In this document: one piece after another, positions 28,862 through 36,960 of the stretch | How positions within the stretch are numbered: position 1 is the stretch's first letter | How the letters are laid out: each line of letters starts with the position of its first letter | Assembly (NCBI RefSeq): GCF_023273895.1 | Contig: NZ_CP096883.1 | Location: 5,022,001 to 5,086,000 of the forward strand | Direction: 5' to 3' | DNA from: Sphingobacterium sp. PCS056 | GTDB lineage: Bacteria > Bacteroidota > Bacteroidia > Sphingobacteriales > Sphingobacteriaceae | Length of the DNA: 64,000 bases | Program-made: the position numbers and the translations under genes | Notes under the pieces: generated by a model | The model's input: the letters and a program-made list of their open reading frames with translations, nothing else | Told to the model about the DNA's origin: nothing | The model's database searches: none

Positions 28862-29359
28862 TTATTTTTTAGCCCAAGTTCTAAAAAATTCCATTACCTT
28901 ATCTTTATTATAACTTTTGCCATCCTCCAGTGCACCACTTTCTTGAATTTTGAGCACCTTTCCTTCGCTATCTAAAACAATAAAAAAAGGATAACTTAAT
29001 TTTAATGAATCTGGAACATATTTATTAAACACGTTCTCATTTTTATTCTCTTTAGAATAATTGAGATGATAATATAAATAATTGTTTTGTAGATAATAAT
29101 TTATATCTGCTGTCTTATGAATATAATCATTGAATCTCAAACACCAGATACACCAATTACCACCTGCTTGAATAATGATATGCTTAGATTCTTTAGCTGC
29201 CTCATGAATCAATTGATCTAACTCCTCTTCTGCATTCGCTTCTGGATGATATGGAAATGACAACGTATCTTTCTCTACAGTTGACTTTGTTTGCGCAGTA
29301 GCTTGTTGAAAGCTGATACAAACAAAGCATATCACAATGACTCTTACAATCTTTTGCAT
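28862..29359 (-). CDS. Periplasmic thioredoxin-like protein
   Basis: The 165-residue protein has a signal peptide (about residues 1-22) and a thioredoxin-like fold with the redox pair Cys70 and Cys73 in GGNWCIWCLRF. The region PFFIVLDSEGKVL near residue 125 corresponds to the cis-Pro strand. The sequence around the pair resembles the DUF255/DsbD C-terminal type more than classical TlpA. It may keep periplasmic cysteines reduced or help cofactor assembly, but no partner gene such as a cytochrome maturation gene is nearby. The start codon lies 78 bases beyond the fbp stop, so it may be at the end of the pckA-fbp transcript. Confidence 0.82.
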   Translation of the reverse strand: MQKIVRVIVICFVCISFQQATAQTKSTVEKDTLSFPYHPEANAEEELDQLIHEAAKESKHIIIQAGGNWCIWCLRFNDYIHKTADINYYLQNNYLYYHLNYSKENKNENVFNKYVPDSLKLSYPFFIVLDSEGKVLKIQESGALEDGKSYNKDKVMEFFRTWAKK

Positions 29360-29437
29360 ACGACAACGACCCGACTTAAATATGAAATCAAATTTAAAGA
29401 AAGGAGATGTAAATAAAGAACATCAATCACCTATTTT

Positions 29438-30454
29438 TTAAGCATTTAACGCAGATTCAAGTTCCATACTATAAAAATATTCTACCTGTTCCACCATTTT
29501 TTTACTGCCAATCACTATGGGAACACGCTGATGTAATTCTGTAGGTTGGATATCTAAGATACGATCACTACCAGTAGTAGCCTTTCCTCCTGCTTGTTCG
29601 ATAATAAAAGCCATCGGGTTGCACTCATACATCAAGCGTAACTTTCCTTTAGGAAAGGATAACGTCTCAGGATAAATAAAAACTCCACCACGAATCAAAT
29701 TACGGTGAATGTCAGCAACCATAGAACCTATATAGCGAGAAGTATAAGGTCGATTGGTACCAGAGTCTTCGATTTGACAATATTTGATATAATTCTTGAT
29801 CGCTTGCGGAAATTTGATGTAATTACCTTCATTAATCGAATAAATCTGTCCATGTTCCGGAATTTTCATATTGGGATGAGATAAACAAAACTCACCTATT
29901 GAAGGATCTAAAGTAAATCCATTCACGCCATTGCCCGTTGTATAAACGAGCATCGTTGATGAGCCATAAATTATATACCCAGCTGCCACTTGTTTTTTTC
30001 CTTGCTGTAGCAATTCATCTGCCATGGTTACTTGATCTGCACCTGCTCTTCTATAAATAGAAAAGATGGTCCCCAATGAAACATTCACATCTATATTTGA
30101 TGATCCATCTAAGGGATCTATACAGACCATATATTTCGCATTTTTAGAAACATAATCATTGGATAGATCAATGCCTAACTCATGTTCCTCCGAAGCTAAA
30201 TAACAGCACTCTCCCCCTCTTTGCAGCGCTGATATAAATTGAACATCGGCGTATACATCTAACTTTTGCTGTACCTCGCCCTGTATATTCATATCGCCAT
30301 GAGCGCCAAGTAAATCAGCTAACCCAGCTTTGTTCACTTCTCGATTAACCAACTTTGCTGCAATAGCGATATCGCGAAGTAATCGAGATAGCTCTCCTTT
30401 TGCAAATGGAAAATCTGCCTGCTTTTCAATAATAAATTGACCTAACGTTTTCAT
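29438..30454 (-). CDS. fbp: Fructose-1,6-bisphosphatase class I
   Basis: The 338-residue cytoplasmic enzyme hydrolyses fructose 1,6-bisphosphate to fructose 6-phosphate, the committed late step of gluconeogenesis. The magnesium site signature IDPLDGSSNIDVN (near residues 115-127) and the substrate loop GKLRLMYECNPMAFIIEQAGG (by position near residues 270-290) are typical. The length fits class I enzymes. It lies 32 bases downstream of pckA on the same strand, so the two gluconeogenic genes form an operon. Confidence 0.97.
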   Translation of the reverse strand: MKTLGQFIIEKQADFPFAKGELSRLLRDIAIAAKLVNREVNKAGLADLLGAHGDMNIQGEVQQKLDVYADVQFISALQRGGECCYLASEEHELGIDLSNDYVSKNAKYMVCIDPLDGSSNIDVNVSLGTIFSIYRRAGADQVTMADELLQQGKKQVAAGYIIYGSSTMLVYTTGNGVNGFTLDPSIGEFCLSHPNMKIPEHGQIYSINEGNYIKFPQAIKNYIKYCQIEDSGTNRPYTSRYIGSMVADIHRNLIRGGVFIYPETLSFPKGKLRLMYECNPMAFIIEQAGGKATTGSDRILDIQPTELHQRVPIVIGSKKMVEQVEYFYSMELESALNA

Positions 30455-30486
30455 ATATCAATTATTGATTTAAAATCACCTCTATA

Positions 30487-32055
30487 TTAAACCGTTGTAA
30501 AGTAGGTATCTTGATACTTTTTAAAGTTATTTTCAAAAAGTGATTTGAGCGCCTTTGCCTGTTCGTCATAGGCCTCATCATTGTTCCACAGTTGTTTAGC
30601 CCCTAAAACCTGCTGTGGCACATCTTGACAAAATGTAGGGTATTTTAATCCAAATATGAGATGTACTTCCATTGGATACTCTTCCAGTTCGCCAGACAAT
30701 GCTGCTTGAATCAAACTGCGTGTATAAGATAATTTGATTCTGCGACCGATACCATAAGGACCTCCAATCCACCCCGTATTCACCAACCAAACTTTTGTAT
30801 CAGGATTTTTTTTCAATCGATCTCGCAGTAGTTCGGCATATTCCATAGGATGCAAAGGCATAAATGCTTGTCCAAAACAAGCTGAAAACGTCGCCGTTGG
30901 CTTTGAGACACCCATTTCCGTACCTGCCACCTTAGCCGTATAACCATTAATAAAATAATACATCGCTTGTTCTACTGTCAGCTTTGAGATAGGAGGCAAT
31001 ACACCAAATGCATCCGCTGACAGAAAGAAAATATTATTAGGAGCATCAACCAATCTAACTTCCCTATAAGAGGAGATATAAGACAATGGGTATGAAACAC
31101 GCATATTTTCAGTAATGCTATCATCCTGAAAATTAGGTATAGTCGTACCTTCATAAAATTTAATATTTTCTAAGAGTGAACCTGACTTAATTGCACCACA
31201 AATTTCTGGTTCATGCTTAGGGTCCAATCCTAAACATTTTGCGTAACAACCTCCTTCAAAATTAAATACACCACGGTCCGACCAACCGTGTTCGTCATCC
31301 CCTACCAAATAACGGTTTACATCTGCCGATAAAGTTGTCTTGCCCGTACCACTTAAACCAAAAAATAAAGCGGTGTCACCATCTTTTCCTACATTAGCAG
31401 AACAGTGCATCGATAAAACTTCATCTTCAACTGGTAGAATAAAATTGAGAACTGAAAAAATACTCTTTTTAATTTCACCGGTGTAACCAGTACCAATAAC
31501 CAAAACAACGTGACGGGTAAAATCAATAGCAACACAATTAGCAGCATGAAGTCCCAATTCCTGATGATTTGAAATTTGAAGATCAGAGGCGACTAGCACT
31601 GTCCAATCCACTTCCCTATTTTCAATATCAGGGTTTTCGATAAACATATTAGCAGCAAAAAGATCCTGAGTAGCTTTTGTGGATACAACCAGAATGTGTT
31701 TTGCTAGATCCTCACTCGATACAACTTGACAGTCTCTAACATAAAGTTCCTTAGCCGACAAATATTCGGTAGTCAAATCATACAATTCGTTAAAGGTTCC
31801 TTGAGTAATTGCTTGGTTAACTTCATTCCAAAAAACTCTGTTTTCAGTGATTTCATCTTTTACGATATATCGATCTTTTGGCGATCTTCCCGTAAATTTC
31901 CCAGTCAAAATATTCAAAGCTCCATTTTCGGCAAGAGAAGCTTCTCCTTTTTGGATAGCATGCGCAATAAGAGCAGTTCTATCCAATTGACAAAATACTT
32001 CCTTAGGTTGGTGGATTCCTAAAGTAGCTAACTGTTTAATCTTTGATAAAGTCAT
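30487..32055 (-). CDS. pckA: ATP-dependent phosphoenolpyruvate carboxykinase
   Basis: The 522-residue cytoplasmic enzyme converts oxaloacetate and ATP to phosphoenolpyruvate, CO2 and ADP, the entry to gluconeogenesis. The P-loop GLSGTGKTT at residues 233-241 identifies the ATP-using form. The N-terminal TGKFTGRSPKDRYIV near residue 51, and the late GWIGGPYGIGRRI, fit as well. The gene heads the pckA-fbp pair. A TAGATTTG box on the minus strand about 23 bases upstream of the ATG is a likely promoter. Induction during growth on peptides or organic acids is expected from the role but is not visible in the sequence. Confidence 0.97.
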   Translation of the reverse strand: MTLSKIKQLATLGIHQPKEVFCQLDRTALIAHAIQKGEASLAENGALNILTGKFTGRSPKDRYIVKDEITENRVFWNEVNQAITQGTFNELYDLTTEYLSAKELYVRDCQVVSSEDLAKHILVVSTKATQDLFAANMFIENPDIENREVDWTVLVASDLQISNHQELGLHAANCVAIDFTRHVVLVIGTGYTGEIKKSIFSVLNFILPVEDEVLSMHCSANVGKDGDTALFFGLSGTGKTTLSADVNRYLVGDDEHGWSDRGVFNFEGGCYAKCLGLDPKHEPEICGAIKSGSLLENIKFYEGTTIPNFQDDSITENMRVSYPLSYISSYREVRLVDAPNNIFFLSADAFGVLPPISKLTVEQAMYYFINGYTAKVAGTEMGVSKPTATFSACFGQAFMPLHPMEYAELLRDRLKKNPDTKVWLVNTGWIGGPYGIGRRIKLSYTRSLIQAALSGELEEYPMEVHLIFGLKYPTFCQDVPQQVLGAKQLWNNDEAYDEQAKALKSLFENNFKKYQDTYFTTV

Positions 32056-32077
32056 ACTTTTGTTTTAAAATATTGTC

Positions 32078-32110
32078 CAAATCTAGCTAAATTTAATAGA
32101 TAGATACAAA
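32078..32110 (-). promoter_or_regulatory. Probable pckA promoter
   Basis: On the minus strand a TTTG at 32107-32110 is followed after 21 bases by TAGATTTG at 32078-32085, a -33/-7 pair of the Bacteroidota type with slightly long spacing. The ATG follows 22 bases later. Confidence 0.5.
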
Positions 32111-32268
32111 CAAAATTTAGCTTATTGTTTAAATTACACAGATATAACTAAATGAAAAACAGCAGTTTACAAATGCAAATAAAATTTAAATAATTTTAAA
32201 AGCTAAATTAAAACAAAAAATAAAAATTAAATAATGCTAAAATAAATTAGAATTTACAAGCCAAAATA

Positions 32269-32299
32269 GAGCCCTTGAAAATTATCTTAACAAGGGCTC
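32269..32299 (-). terminator. Terminator of the YkvA-like gene
   Basis: Nine-base perfect arms (GAGCCCTTG) at 32269-32277 and 32291-32299 with a 13-base loop, 24 bases after the YkvA-like stop codon. Confidence 0.6.
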
Positions 32300-32322
32300 A
32301 TCAAAAACAGTAAATTTAAGTA

Positions 32323-32697
32323 TTAACTTTGATTCATTAGTATTTGTTTCCTAAACAACTTATATTGTAATATTTCGTCCGATAGTTTGGCAACTGCATA
32401 ACCAATAATAGTTATATCATCTACCCATCCCAAAACAGGAATTACATCTGGAATGGCATCTAATGGCGATATTACATATACAATAGTAGCAACAATGACA
32501 GATAAGTTCCACTTATTCATTTTATATTTACCTGCAAATGTATCTTTACACATAGCAATTAAAATTTGAAAGTCTTCTTTTCGAACATCTAATTTTTTTG
32601 CTTTTAACTCAGCAGCTTCTAAATCCGCTGTTGTAATTTTATGTTTTCTGAATCCTTCAAATAAAGCCAATGCTTTACCTAGAAATTGTTTCTTCAT
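32323..32697 (-). CDS. YkvA-family (DUF1232) membrane protein
   Basis: The 124-residue protein has the DUF1232 core VIYVISPLDAIPDVIPVLGWVDD near residues 75-97 (by position), a membrane-inserted hairpin rich in Pro and Asp. The N-terminal part is basic and predicted helical, and another short hydrophobic stretch follows the core. The family has no defined function; it is widely found as a small inner-membrane protein. I chose the ATG at 32697 (MKKQFLGK), since the upstream ATG at 32721 adds eight residues unlike the family. It is a single gene, divergent from the small lysine-rich gene at 32912. Confidence 0.85.
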   Translation of the reverse strand: MKKQFLGKALALFEGFRKHKITTADLEAAELKAKKLDVRKEDFQILIAMCKDTFAGKYKMNKWNLSVIVATIVYVISPLDAIPDVIPVLGWVDDITIIGYAVAKLSDEILQYKLFRKQILMNQS

Positions 32698-32911
32698 TTG
32701 TTTAAAATTATAAAAATCCACTAACTATGACTTTGACAGTGGATTAAAGTTTAATCTCAATACTCCAATAGGAAGTACGAAGTACATTATTTATTTTCAA
32801 CAACGTACAAAAGTCTTATTATATTATTAAAATGTGCTAATATTGGCATAATCTTATTTATTATCAGTAGCTTTAGTAAGAAATGTTATTATTCACTTAA
32901 ACATAACTGTT

Positions 32912-33025
32912 ATGGCAAAAGAACAAAATGCAGTAAAGAATGATAAAAAGAAAGCTGAAAAGACGCTAAAAGAAAAACGAGCTGAAAAGAAAACAAAAAA
33001 AGCTAGTAAAAGCAAATCTGAATAA
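32912..33025 (+). CDS. Small lysine-rich protein, 37 residues
   Basis: I do not recognise this gene. The frame encodes 37 residues starting MAKEQNAVKNDKKKAEK, of which about 40 percent are lysine or arginine, with many glutamates and alanines and no hydrophobic stretch. It should form a charged helix or be disordered, and could bind nucleic acid or ribosomes. Support for its being real: an ATG start, a low-complexity but clean frame, and a strong hairpin terminator that begins at the stop codon. Against: such A-rich DNA makes lysine codons by chance. A search of other Sphingobacteriaceae genomes would decide. Confidence 0.55.
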   Translation: MAKEQNAVKNDKKKAEKTLKEKRAEKKTKKASKSKSE

Positions 33026-33069
33026 AATTAAAGTCCCTTCGCTTATTAAAGAAAAGGGACTTTAATTTT
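33024..33069. terminator. Bidirectional terminator after the small lysine-rich gene
   Basis: Sixteen-base perfect arms at 33024-33039 and 33054-33069 (core AAAGTCCCTT) with a 14-base loop. It overlaps the stop codon of the small gene and lies 12 bases from the end of the convergent L,D-transpeptidase gene. Confidence 0.85.
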
Positions 33070-33080
33070 TATTTTAAACT

Positions 33081-34529
33081 TTAATTCAGATATTTTTTCA
33101 TAGCTAATCTCAATCTATCATCATATCCATAAATATCTGGAAACTGCTCAATTTTATTATTTTCATCTAACCAAGTAGTATAGTAAGACAAGAAAACTGG
33201 GATACCTGTTTTCATTTTTACCCATCTGGAGTTGTTAATAGAGTCTTTTATTTCAGTTGCAATTTTAGCTGCTTCTTTTTCATTATTAACTAAAAAAGAG
33301 GCTAAGCTAGCTGGATCTTCAACACGAACACAACCATGACTTAGTGCACGGTTACTAGCTTTAAATTTTTGTTTAGCAGGTGTATCATGTAAATAAATGG
33401 CATAAGGATTTGCAAAAATAAACTTGATGTTTCCCAGTGAATTATCAAAACCGGGATTTTGTTTAAATTTAAAATTCTCGACGGAGTCAGCTTGCCAATT
33501 AATCGTATATGGATCTACAATTTGTCCTTTTAAATTGTAGACAACCATATTTCGACTTTCCAAATATCCTGGATTAGCCCGAACACTATTTAGTAATTCC
33601 TTCTTTACAATACTTTTAGGAATATTCCATACTGGATTTACTTGCATCCGATCTAGCGTGCCACTCATCATCGGTGTTTCATGATTTTGTCCTGTTTTAG
33701 AGAAGGCTTTATTTTCAGTTTCCCCTACGCAAACATTCATAATTTGCTTTATAGCACCATCTTCAATCATTCGCAATTTCATTTCTGGAATATTGACGAA
33801 TACATATTTATCCGGAAAATCTTGTCCCATCCAGCGTAAACGTTCCATACTCATCAGCACATCAGTACGATTTTCCTTACTCAAATTTCCTGCTATCAAG
33901 AGTTGTTGAAACTTTTTGTAAAAACCATTTTTAGGTTGGGCTTCTCGAGCGATCTGAGCAACATTTAACGTACTGTCCAACACCTGTTTTGCTTTCTTTA
34001 AAGTGTAACGATTATGCCCAACAAAATATCTTCCATAGAGTTTCTTAGGATTTACGAGTCCATTTTCGAGTATGTTGAGATAGGCTACTAAAGCATCAGA
34101 AGAGAGAAGCTCTATTTTGGCCAATATCGTATAAGCTTCATTCAACTCTGTAATTTCCTTGCTTTGAAGACGATTAAGTGCCTTGCGAATTTCTTCTGTA
34201 TGAAAAATTGAAGGATTAACACCATGTTCATCAGATTTTTCTAGATAATGCAACAATGTATCTGTACCACCGGTAAGTAATTGATTGTGAATCCATGTAA
34301 AACCCCGAGATGAATCAGCAATTTCACTCATCCATCTCGGATTAAATAAATGGGAATTTTTATTTTTCAATTCAATTTGAATGGCATTTAAGTAGGCAAT
34401 ACTATCAAAATCTTTAAATAGCTTTTGATCTAATGATGTCGCTAAAAGATCTCCAAAAGTAGGGGCCTTAGTTTGACAAGAGGTGAATGATAGTATAAAT
34501 AAAAAATATACAAGCACTAAATTTCGCAT
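33081..34529 (-). CDS. L,D-transpeptidase, YcbB/LdtD-like lipoprotein
   Basis: The 482-residue protein has a lipoprotein-type signal with Cys18 (LSFTSCQT), so it is probably anchored in a membrane facing the periplasm. The C-terminal YkuD catalytic domain carries the nucleophile Cys400 in SHGCVRVEDP, with the upstream histidine in IYLHDTPAK. The long N-terminal part (about residues 30-230) is the scaffold region of YcbB-type enzymes, including GLVNPKKLYGRY. These enzymes make 3-3 cross-links in peptidoglycan or attach proteins to it. Neighbouring minus-strand genes encode BON and SH3 proteins, which suits a cell-envelope cluster, though about 165 bases separate them. Confidence 0.93.
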   Translation of the reverse strand: MRNLVLVYFLFILSFTSCQTKAPTFGDLLATSLDQKLFKDFDSIAYLNAIQIELKNKNSHLFNPRWMSEIADSSRGFTWIHNQLLTGGTDTLLHYLEKSDEHGVNPSIFHTEEIRKALNRLQSKEITELNEAYTILAKIELLSSDALVAYLNILENGLVNPKKLYGRYFVGHNRYTLKKAKQVLDSTLNVAQIAREAQPKNGFYKKFQQLLIAGNLSKENRTDVLMSMERLRWMGQDFPDKYVFVNIPEMKLRMIEDGAIKQIMNVCVGETENKAFSKTGQNHETPMMSGTLDRMQVNPVWNIPKSIVKKELLNSVRANPGYLESRNMVVYNLKGQIVDPYTINWQADSVENFKFKQNPGFDNSLGNIKFIFANPYAIYLHDTPAKQKFKASNRALSHGCVRVEDPASLASFLVNNEKEAAKIATEIKDSINNSRWVKMKTGIPVFLSYYTTWLDENNKIEQFPDIYGYDDRLRLAMKKYLN

Positions 34530-34642
34530 AATATAATTAAGAAATTGCTTAAAAAGTCAAAGATAACAATGTTTCAAATGATATTACAATTAGTTAGTAC
34601 AAGCCTAATTATTGTCAAATTCTCGCTACAACCATTCAAAAA

Positions 34643-34680
34643 TAACAAAGCCTAAAATAGAATTATTTCAGGCTTTGTTA
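34643..34680 (-). terminator. Terminator of the BON-SH3 gene
   Basis: Eleven-base perfect arms (TAACAAAGCCT) at 34643-34653 and 34670-34680 with a 16-base loop, and a short T-run on the minus-strand 3' side, 15 bases after the stop codon. Confidence 0.7.
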
Positions 34681-34695
34681 AACTTAAAAATAAAC

Positions 34696-35115
34696 TTAAA
34701 CCGTTTGCAAGTATTGTGCGTAGCAATATCCTTCTTCATTATCTTTAGTACGCACCAGCCACCACTGGTCATTTGCTTTACTAATCAACGTTATAATTTC
34801 GTCTTTAGCTGCTTTTCCTACAATAGGCTGATCCGTGCCAGGTCCTTTACGAATATTCAGATTTGAATTATCCGTAATAACCTTTACTTGGCTACCAGGG
34901 ACCTCCGTAGCAACATTGACATCCATAACGACATCTCCAGCTGCAAAATTAGGATCTATATTTCCATATACTTCCCATAATTTATTTTTCACATCAGCAG
35001 ATGGTGCTGTTCCCCTAATTTGAAGAACACCATCCTGTTCAGCAAAATTTAAATCCGTAGTGCCCAATGATCTTGCAGTATCTAATAATACTTTATATTT
35101 TTCTTGTAAAGCCAT
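34696..35115 (-). CDS. BON-like plus SH3 domain protein
   Basis: The 139-residue protein has no signal peptide. Residues 1-70 look like a BON domain (TDLNFAEQDGVLQIRGTAPS, by position), and residues 77-139 are a bacterial SH3 domain (NLNIRKGPGTDQPIVG and the final EEGYCYAQYLQ). It resembles Kbp/YgaU of E. coli in layout, which pairs BON with LysM and binds potassium, but here SH3 replaces LysM. The role is unknown. It starts 20 bases after the stop of the BON lipoprotein gene, so they form a two-gene operon. Without a signal peptide the SH3 domain would be cytoplasmic, which is unusual for a domain often used to bind cell wall. Confidence 0.78.
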   Translation of the reverse strand: MALQEKYKVLLDTARSLGTTDLNFAEQDGVLQIRGTAPSADVKNKLWEVYGNIDPNFAAGDVVMDVNVATEVPGSQVKVITDNSNLNIRKGPGTDQPIVGKAAKDEIITLISKANDQWWLVRTKDNEEGYCYAQYLQTV

Positions 35116-35135
35116 GATATTCGAGTTTGAAATAA

Positions 35136-35630
35136 TTATTTAGTTACAACTGCACTAAGGTCCACTTTCTTAGGATGTAAATTGTCCAAAGCCTGTTTTA
35201 ACGTTACTAATTTTGCTTTTTCAATAGTTCCTGTCACGGTGATGACACCATCTTTCACGGTAGCTTGTACCGTCGGAAAATCTTTTGTCGCATCAACAAT
35301 ACCTTTCGCTAAAGATTCATCAACAGTATTAACAGATATTGCTGCTGGAGCCGTAACTTGCACTATAATATTATTAACAACAGATTTGATTGATTTATCA
35401 GCTGCTTTAACATCGGTCTCAATCTGTGTTTTTTCAGCTTCTGAAGAAGCGAAACCTTCCAAAGTAACAACTCCATCTTTAACAGAAGTTGTGATACCTT
35501 GATGACCATTAATTACTGTTTCTACCTTTGCTTTCAAATCAGCATCAGAAACTTTAGATTTACAAGAAGGCATTGCAGCAACTAAAGTGCCCGCCATCAT
35601 TAACATTGGGAATACTCTTTTTAACTTCAT
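35136..35630 (-). CDS. Lipoprotein with two BON domains
   Basis: The 164-residue protein has a lipoprotein signal ending AAMPSCKSK, with the lipidated Cys at about residue 23. Two BON domains follow: about residues 30-92 (ITTSVKDGVVTLEGFASS) and 102-164 (VQATVKDGVITVTGTIEKA), each with the family pattern of a hydrophobic strand and V-x-L/T-x-G turn. BON proteins such as OsmY and DolP bind phospholipid and support envelope integrity under stress. The ATG at 35630 is preferred to a GTG two codons upstream. It is the first gene of the operon with the BON-SH3 gene. Confidence 0.88.
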   Translation of the reverse strand: MKLKRVFPMLMMAGTLVAAMPSCKSKVSDADLKAKVETVINGHQGITTSVKDGVVTLEGFASSEAEKTQIETDVKAADKSIKSVVNNIIVQVTAPAAISVNTVDESLAKGIVDATKDFPTVQATVKDGVITVTGTIEKAKLVTLKQALDNLHPKKVDLSAVVTK

Positions 35631-35724
35631 AATCACAGTTTTTATTATTTTTTAAAAGCCTAAATTATCCTATATAGATACTTAAAGTTAACAATTAAAA
35701 GAGTAAATGGTTTCGATTTAAACA

Positions 35725-36189
35725 CTAATTTATAGAAAGTAGATGTTGTTCTACATGATTAAAGACAAATGACTCTCCGACCTTCTTTCTTAATAACAAC
35801 TTTCCAATAGGAGATTGATTTGAGATAACGAATACCTTCTTATCATCGATCTTGACAACACCAATACTAATCGCAATAAAATAAATACCCAAATTAGTCT
35901 TCACAATACTGCCATTTTGAACAAAATCAGTATGGTTTGGTTCAACAAGATTATTTAATATTAACTCATCCTTTTTTGCCTCAGCAAGTTGCATCTGACA
36001 TCTGGCAATGTCCTGTTGCATCATTTCACGCGTGGTCTCATATTTATCTCCTGCACTACTTTTGGTATCATCAGTACTTGCTTCATGAGCCGATTTCAAA
36101 GCCAATTCCAAATTTGCAATCCGATCTTCAACATGCATTTTACATGATTCCATTAGTGATGATCGTAGTAAAGTATAATCCTTCTCCAT
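35725..36189 (-). CDS. GreA/GreB-like transcription factor
   Basis: The 154-residue cytoplasmic protein has a charged helical N-terminal half with a central coiled coil (about residues 1-90) and a C-terminal domain containing ISNQSPIGKLLLRKKVGESF, close to the GreA/GreB C-terminal signature SPLGKALLGKKVGD. Gre factors insert a coiled coil into RNA polymerase to restart paused complexes. Here the acidic tip residues are replaced or hard to place, so it may be an anti-Gre or Gfh1-like inhibitor, or a remote paralogue. Related Bacteroidota proteins are often misnamed. It is a single gene just upstream of tRNA-Ser on the opposite strand. Confidence 0.65.
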   Translation of the reverse strand: MEKDYTLLRSSLMESCKMHVEDRIANLELALKSAHEASTDDTKSSAGDKYETTREMMQQDIARCQMQLAEAKKDELILNNLVEPNHTDFVQNGSIVKTNLGIYFIAISIGVVKIDDKKVFVISNQSPIGKLLLRKKVGESFVFNHVEQHLLSIN

Positions 36190-36300
36190 GATTGCAAACT
36201 AGGGATAAAGATTTAAAGAAAAAAATCAAAATTAAACTAACTAAAAAACAACAACATACAATTTAAATGAGCTCAAAAGGACTTGAAATGCAAAAATAAA

Positions 36301-36331
36301 TTTGGTTACAACCTTAAAATTTGTACTTTTG
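36301..36331 (+). promoter_or_regulatory. tRNA-Ser promoter
   Basis: TTTG at 36301-36304, a 19-base spacer, and TACTTTTG at 36324-36331 match both boxes of the Bacteroidota vegetative promoter. The mature tRNA starts 5 bases further, so the primary transcript has almost no leader. Confidence 0.8.
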
Positions 36332-36335
36332 TCGC

Positions 36336-36423
36336 GGAGAGCTGGCAGAGTGGTCGAATGCGGCAGTCTTGAAAACTGTTGACTGTCATAGGTCCGGGGG
36401 TTCGAATCCCTCGCTCTCCGCCA
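36336..36423 (+). tRNA. tRNA-Ser (anticodon TGA)
   Basis: The 88-base gene folds with acceptor GGAGAGC/GCTCTCC, a D arm, an anticodon stem GCAGT/ACTGT with loop CTTGAAA, the long variable arm of serine tRNAs, and a T arm with TTCGAAT. CCA is encoded at 36421-36423. It marks the left end of the accessory region that runs to about 40.4 kb. Confidence 0.95.
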
Positions 36424-36430
36424 ATAAAAA

Positions 36431-36600
36431 ATAAAGCCCAAAGCAATTTGGGCTTTTGTTGTTTATAGACTTTTGGGAGCTTGCTCCAACAATAAGACAT
36501 AAACAACAAAGTAAATGAACAAAGCGAATGGCTTTATTTTATGATGAAGCCTCCCCCCTTTAAGGGATCATGTAATAATCTCGAGCGCTTCGCATCCTAA
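36431..36600. repeat. Direct repeat copy 1, including tRNA-Ser terminator
   Basis: This segment is related to 40273-40441 in the same orientation. Three blocks match in order: 32 identical bases (36437-36468 with 40279-40310), 14 of 16 (36520-36535 with 40365-40380) and 23 of 25 (36550-36574 with 40397-40421). The first block holds a hairpin (arms 36433-36442 and 36447-36456, GCAA loop, T-rich tail) that terminates tRNA-Ser. Confidence 0.8.
36433..36456 (+). terminator. Terminator of tRNA-Ser
   Basis: Ten-base perfect arms (AAAGCCCAAA) enclose a GCAA loop and are followed by a T-rich tail, 10 bases after the encoded CCA. The same structure, with one weakened pair, occurs after the ASCH gene. 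Confidence 0.85.
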
Positions 36601-36616
36601 CAAGGAAAAAAGTATT

Positions 36617-36650
36617 AAAACCCTAATAATTGTACAATTTGTAGGGTTTT
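36617..36650 (+). terminator. Isolated terminator-like hairpin
   Basis: Arms AAAACCCTA at 36617-36625 and its inverse at 36642-36650, with an inner AT-rich palindrome and a T-rich tail on the plus strand. No intact gene ends here, so it may be the leftover of a lost gene or part of the decayed insertion. Confidence 0.5.
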
Positions 36651-36714
36651 TCTTTTGTTATCACACTATCAAATTGCTAGACAATTGCATAAATATTTAA
36701 ATTAGCGATTGACA

Positions 36715-36955
36715 ATGAAAAAAGAAGGAAGGAATTTCAGTACAAACTTTAAGTCAAAGGTTAACATAGAAGCTACTAATGAGCAACAGATTATTCAGTA
36801 GTTAGCGATTAAATATGAATTGTACCCAACGCAGATCAAAACCTTGAAACGGAAATGTTCTAGGTAATGCGGAATCCGCTTTTACTTCAGAGAAATCTTC
36901 CGTTCTTGATAATTCTAAGGAAAAGGAGCTCTATTCCAAGATTGGGGAGTTATAG
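36715..36955 (+). pseudogene. Remnant of an IS3-family transposase orfA
   Basis: Translation from the ATG at 36715 gives MKKEGRNFSTNFKSKV, then IEATNEQQIIQ, a stop codon, LAIKYELYPTQIKTLKRK, another stop and, one frame over, NAESAFTSEKSSVLDN with KELYSKIGEL. This is the order and spacing of the IS3-type OrfA: an N-terminal helix-turn-helix that binds IS ends, followed by a leucine-zipper region. The copy has at least one in-frame stop (codon 29), one frameshift and no orfB, and I could not find terminal inverted repeats. It is therefore an old, immobile fragment. It runs directly into the monooxygenase remnant. Confidence 0.8.
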
Positions 36956-36960
36956 ATACA

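Noticed and set aside
36241..36509. Short minus-strand frames across tRNA-Ser
   Set aside because: They are translations of the tRNA and its flanks, a common false call.
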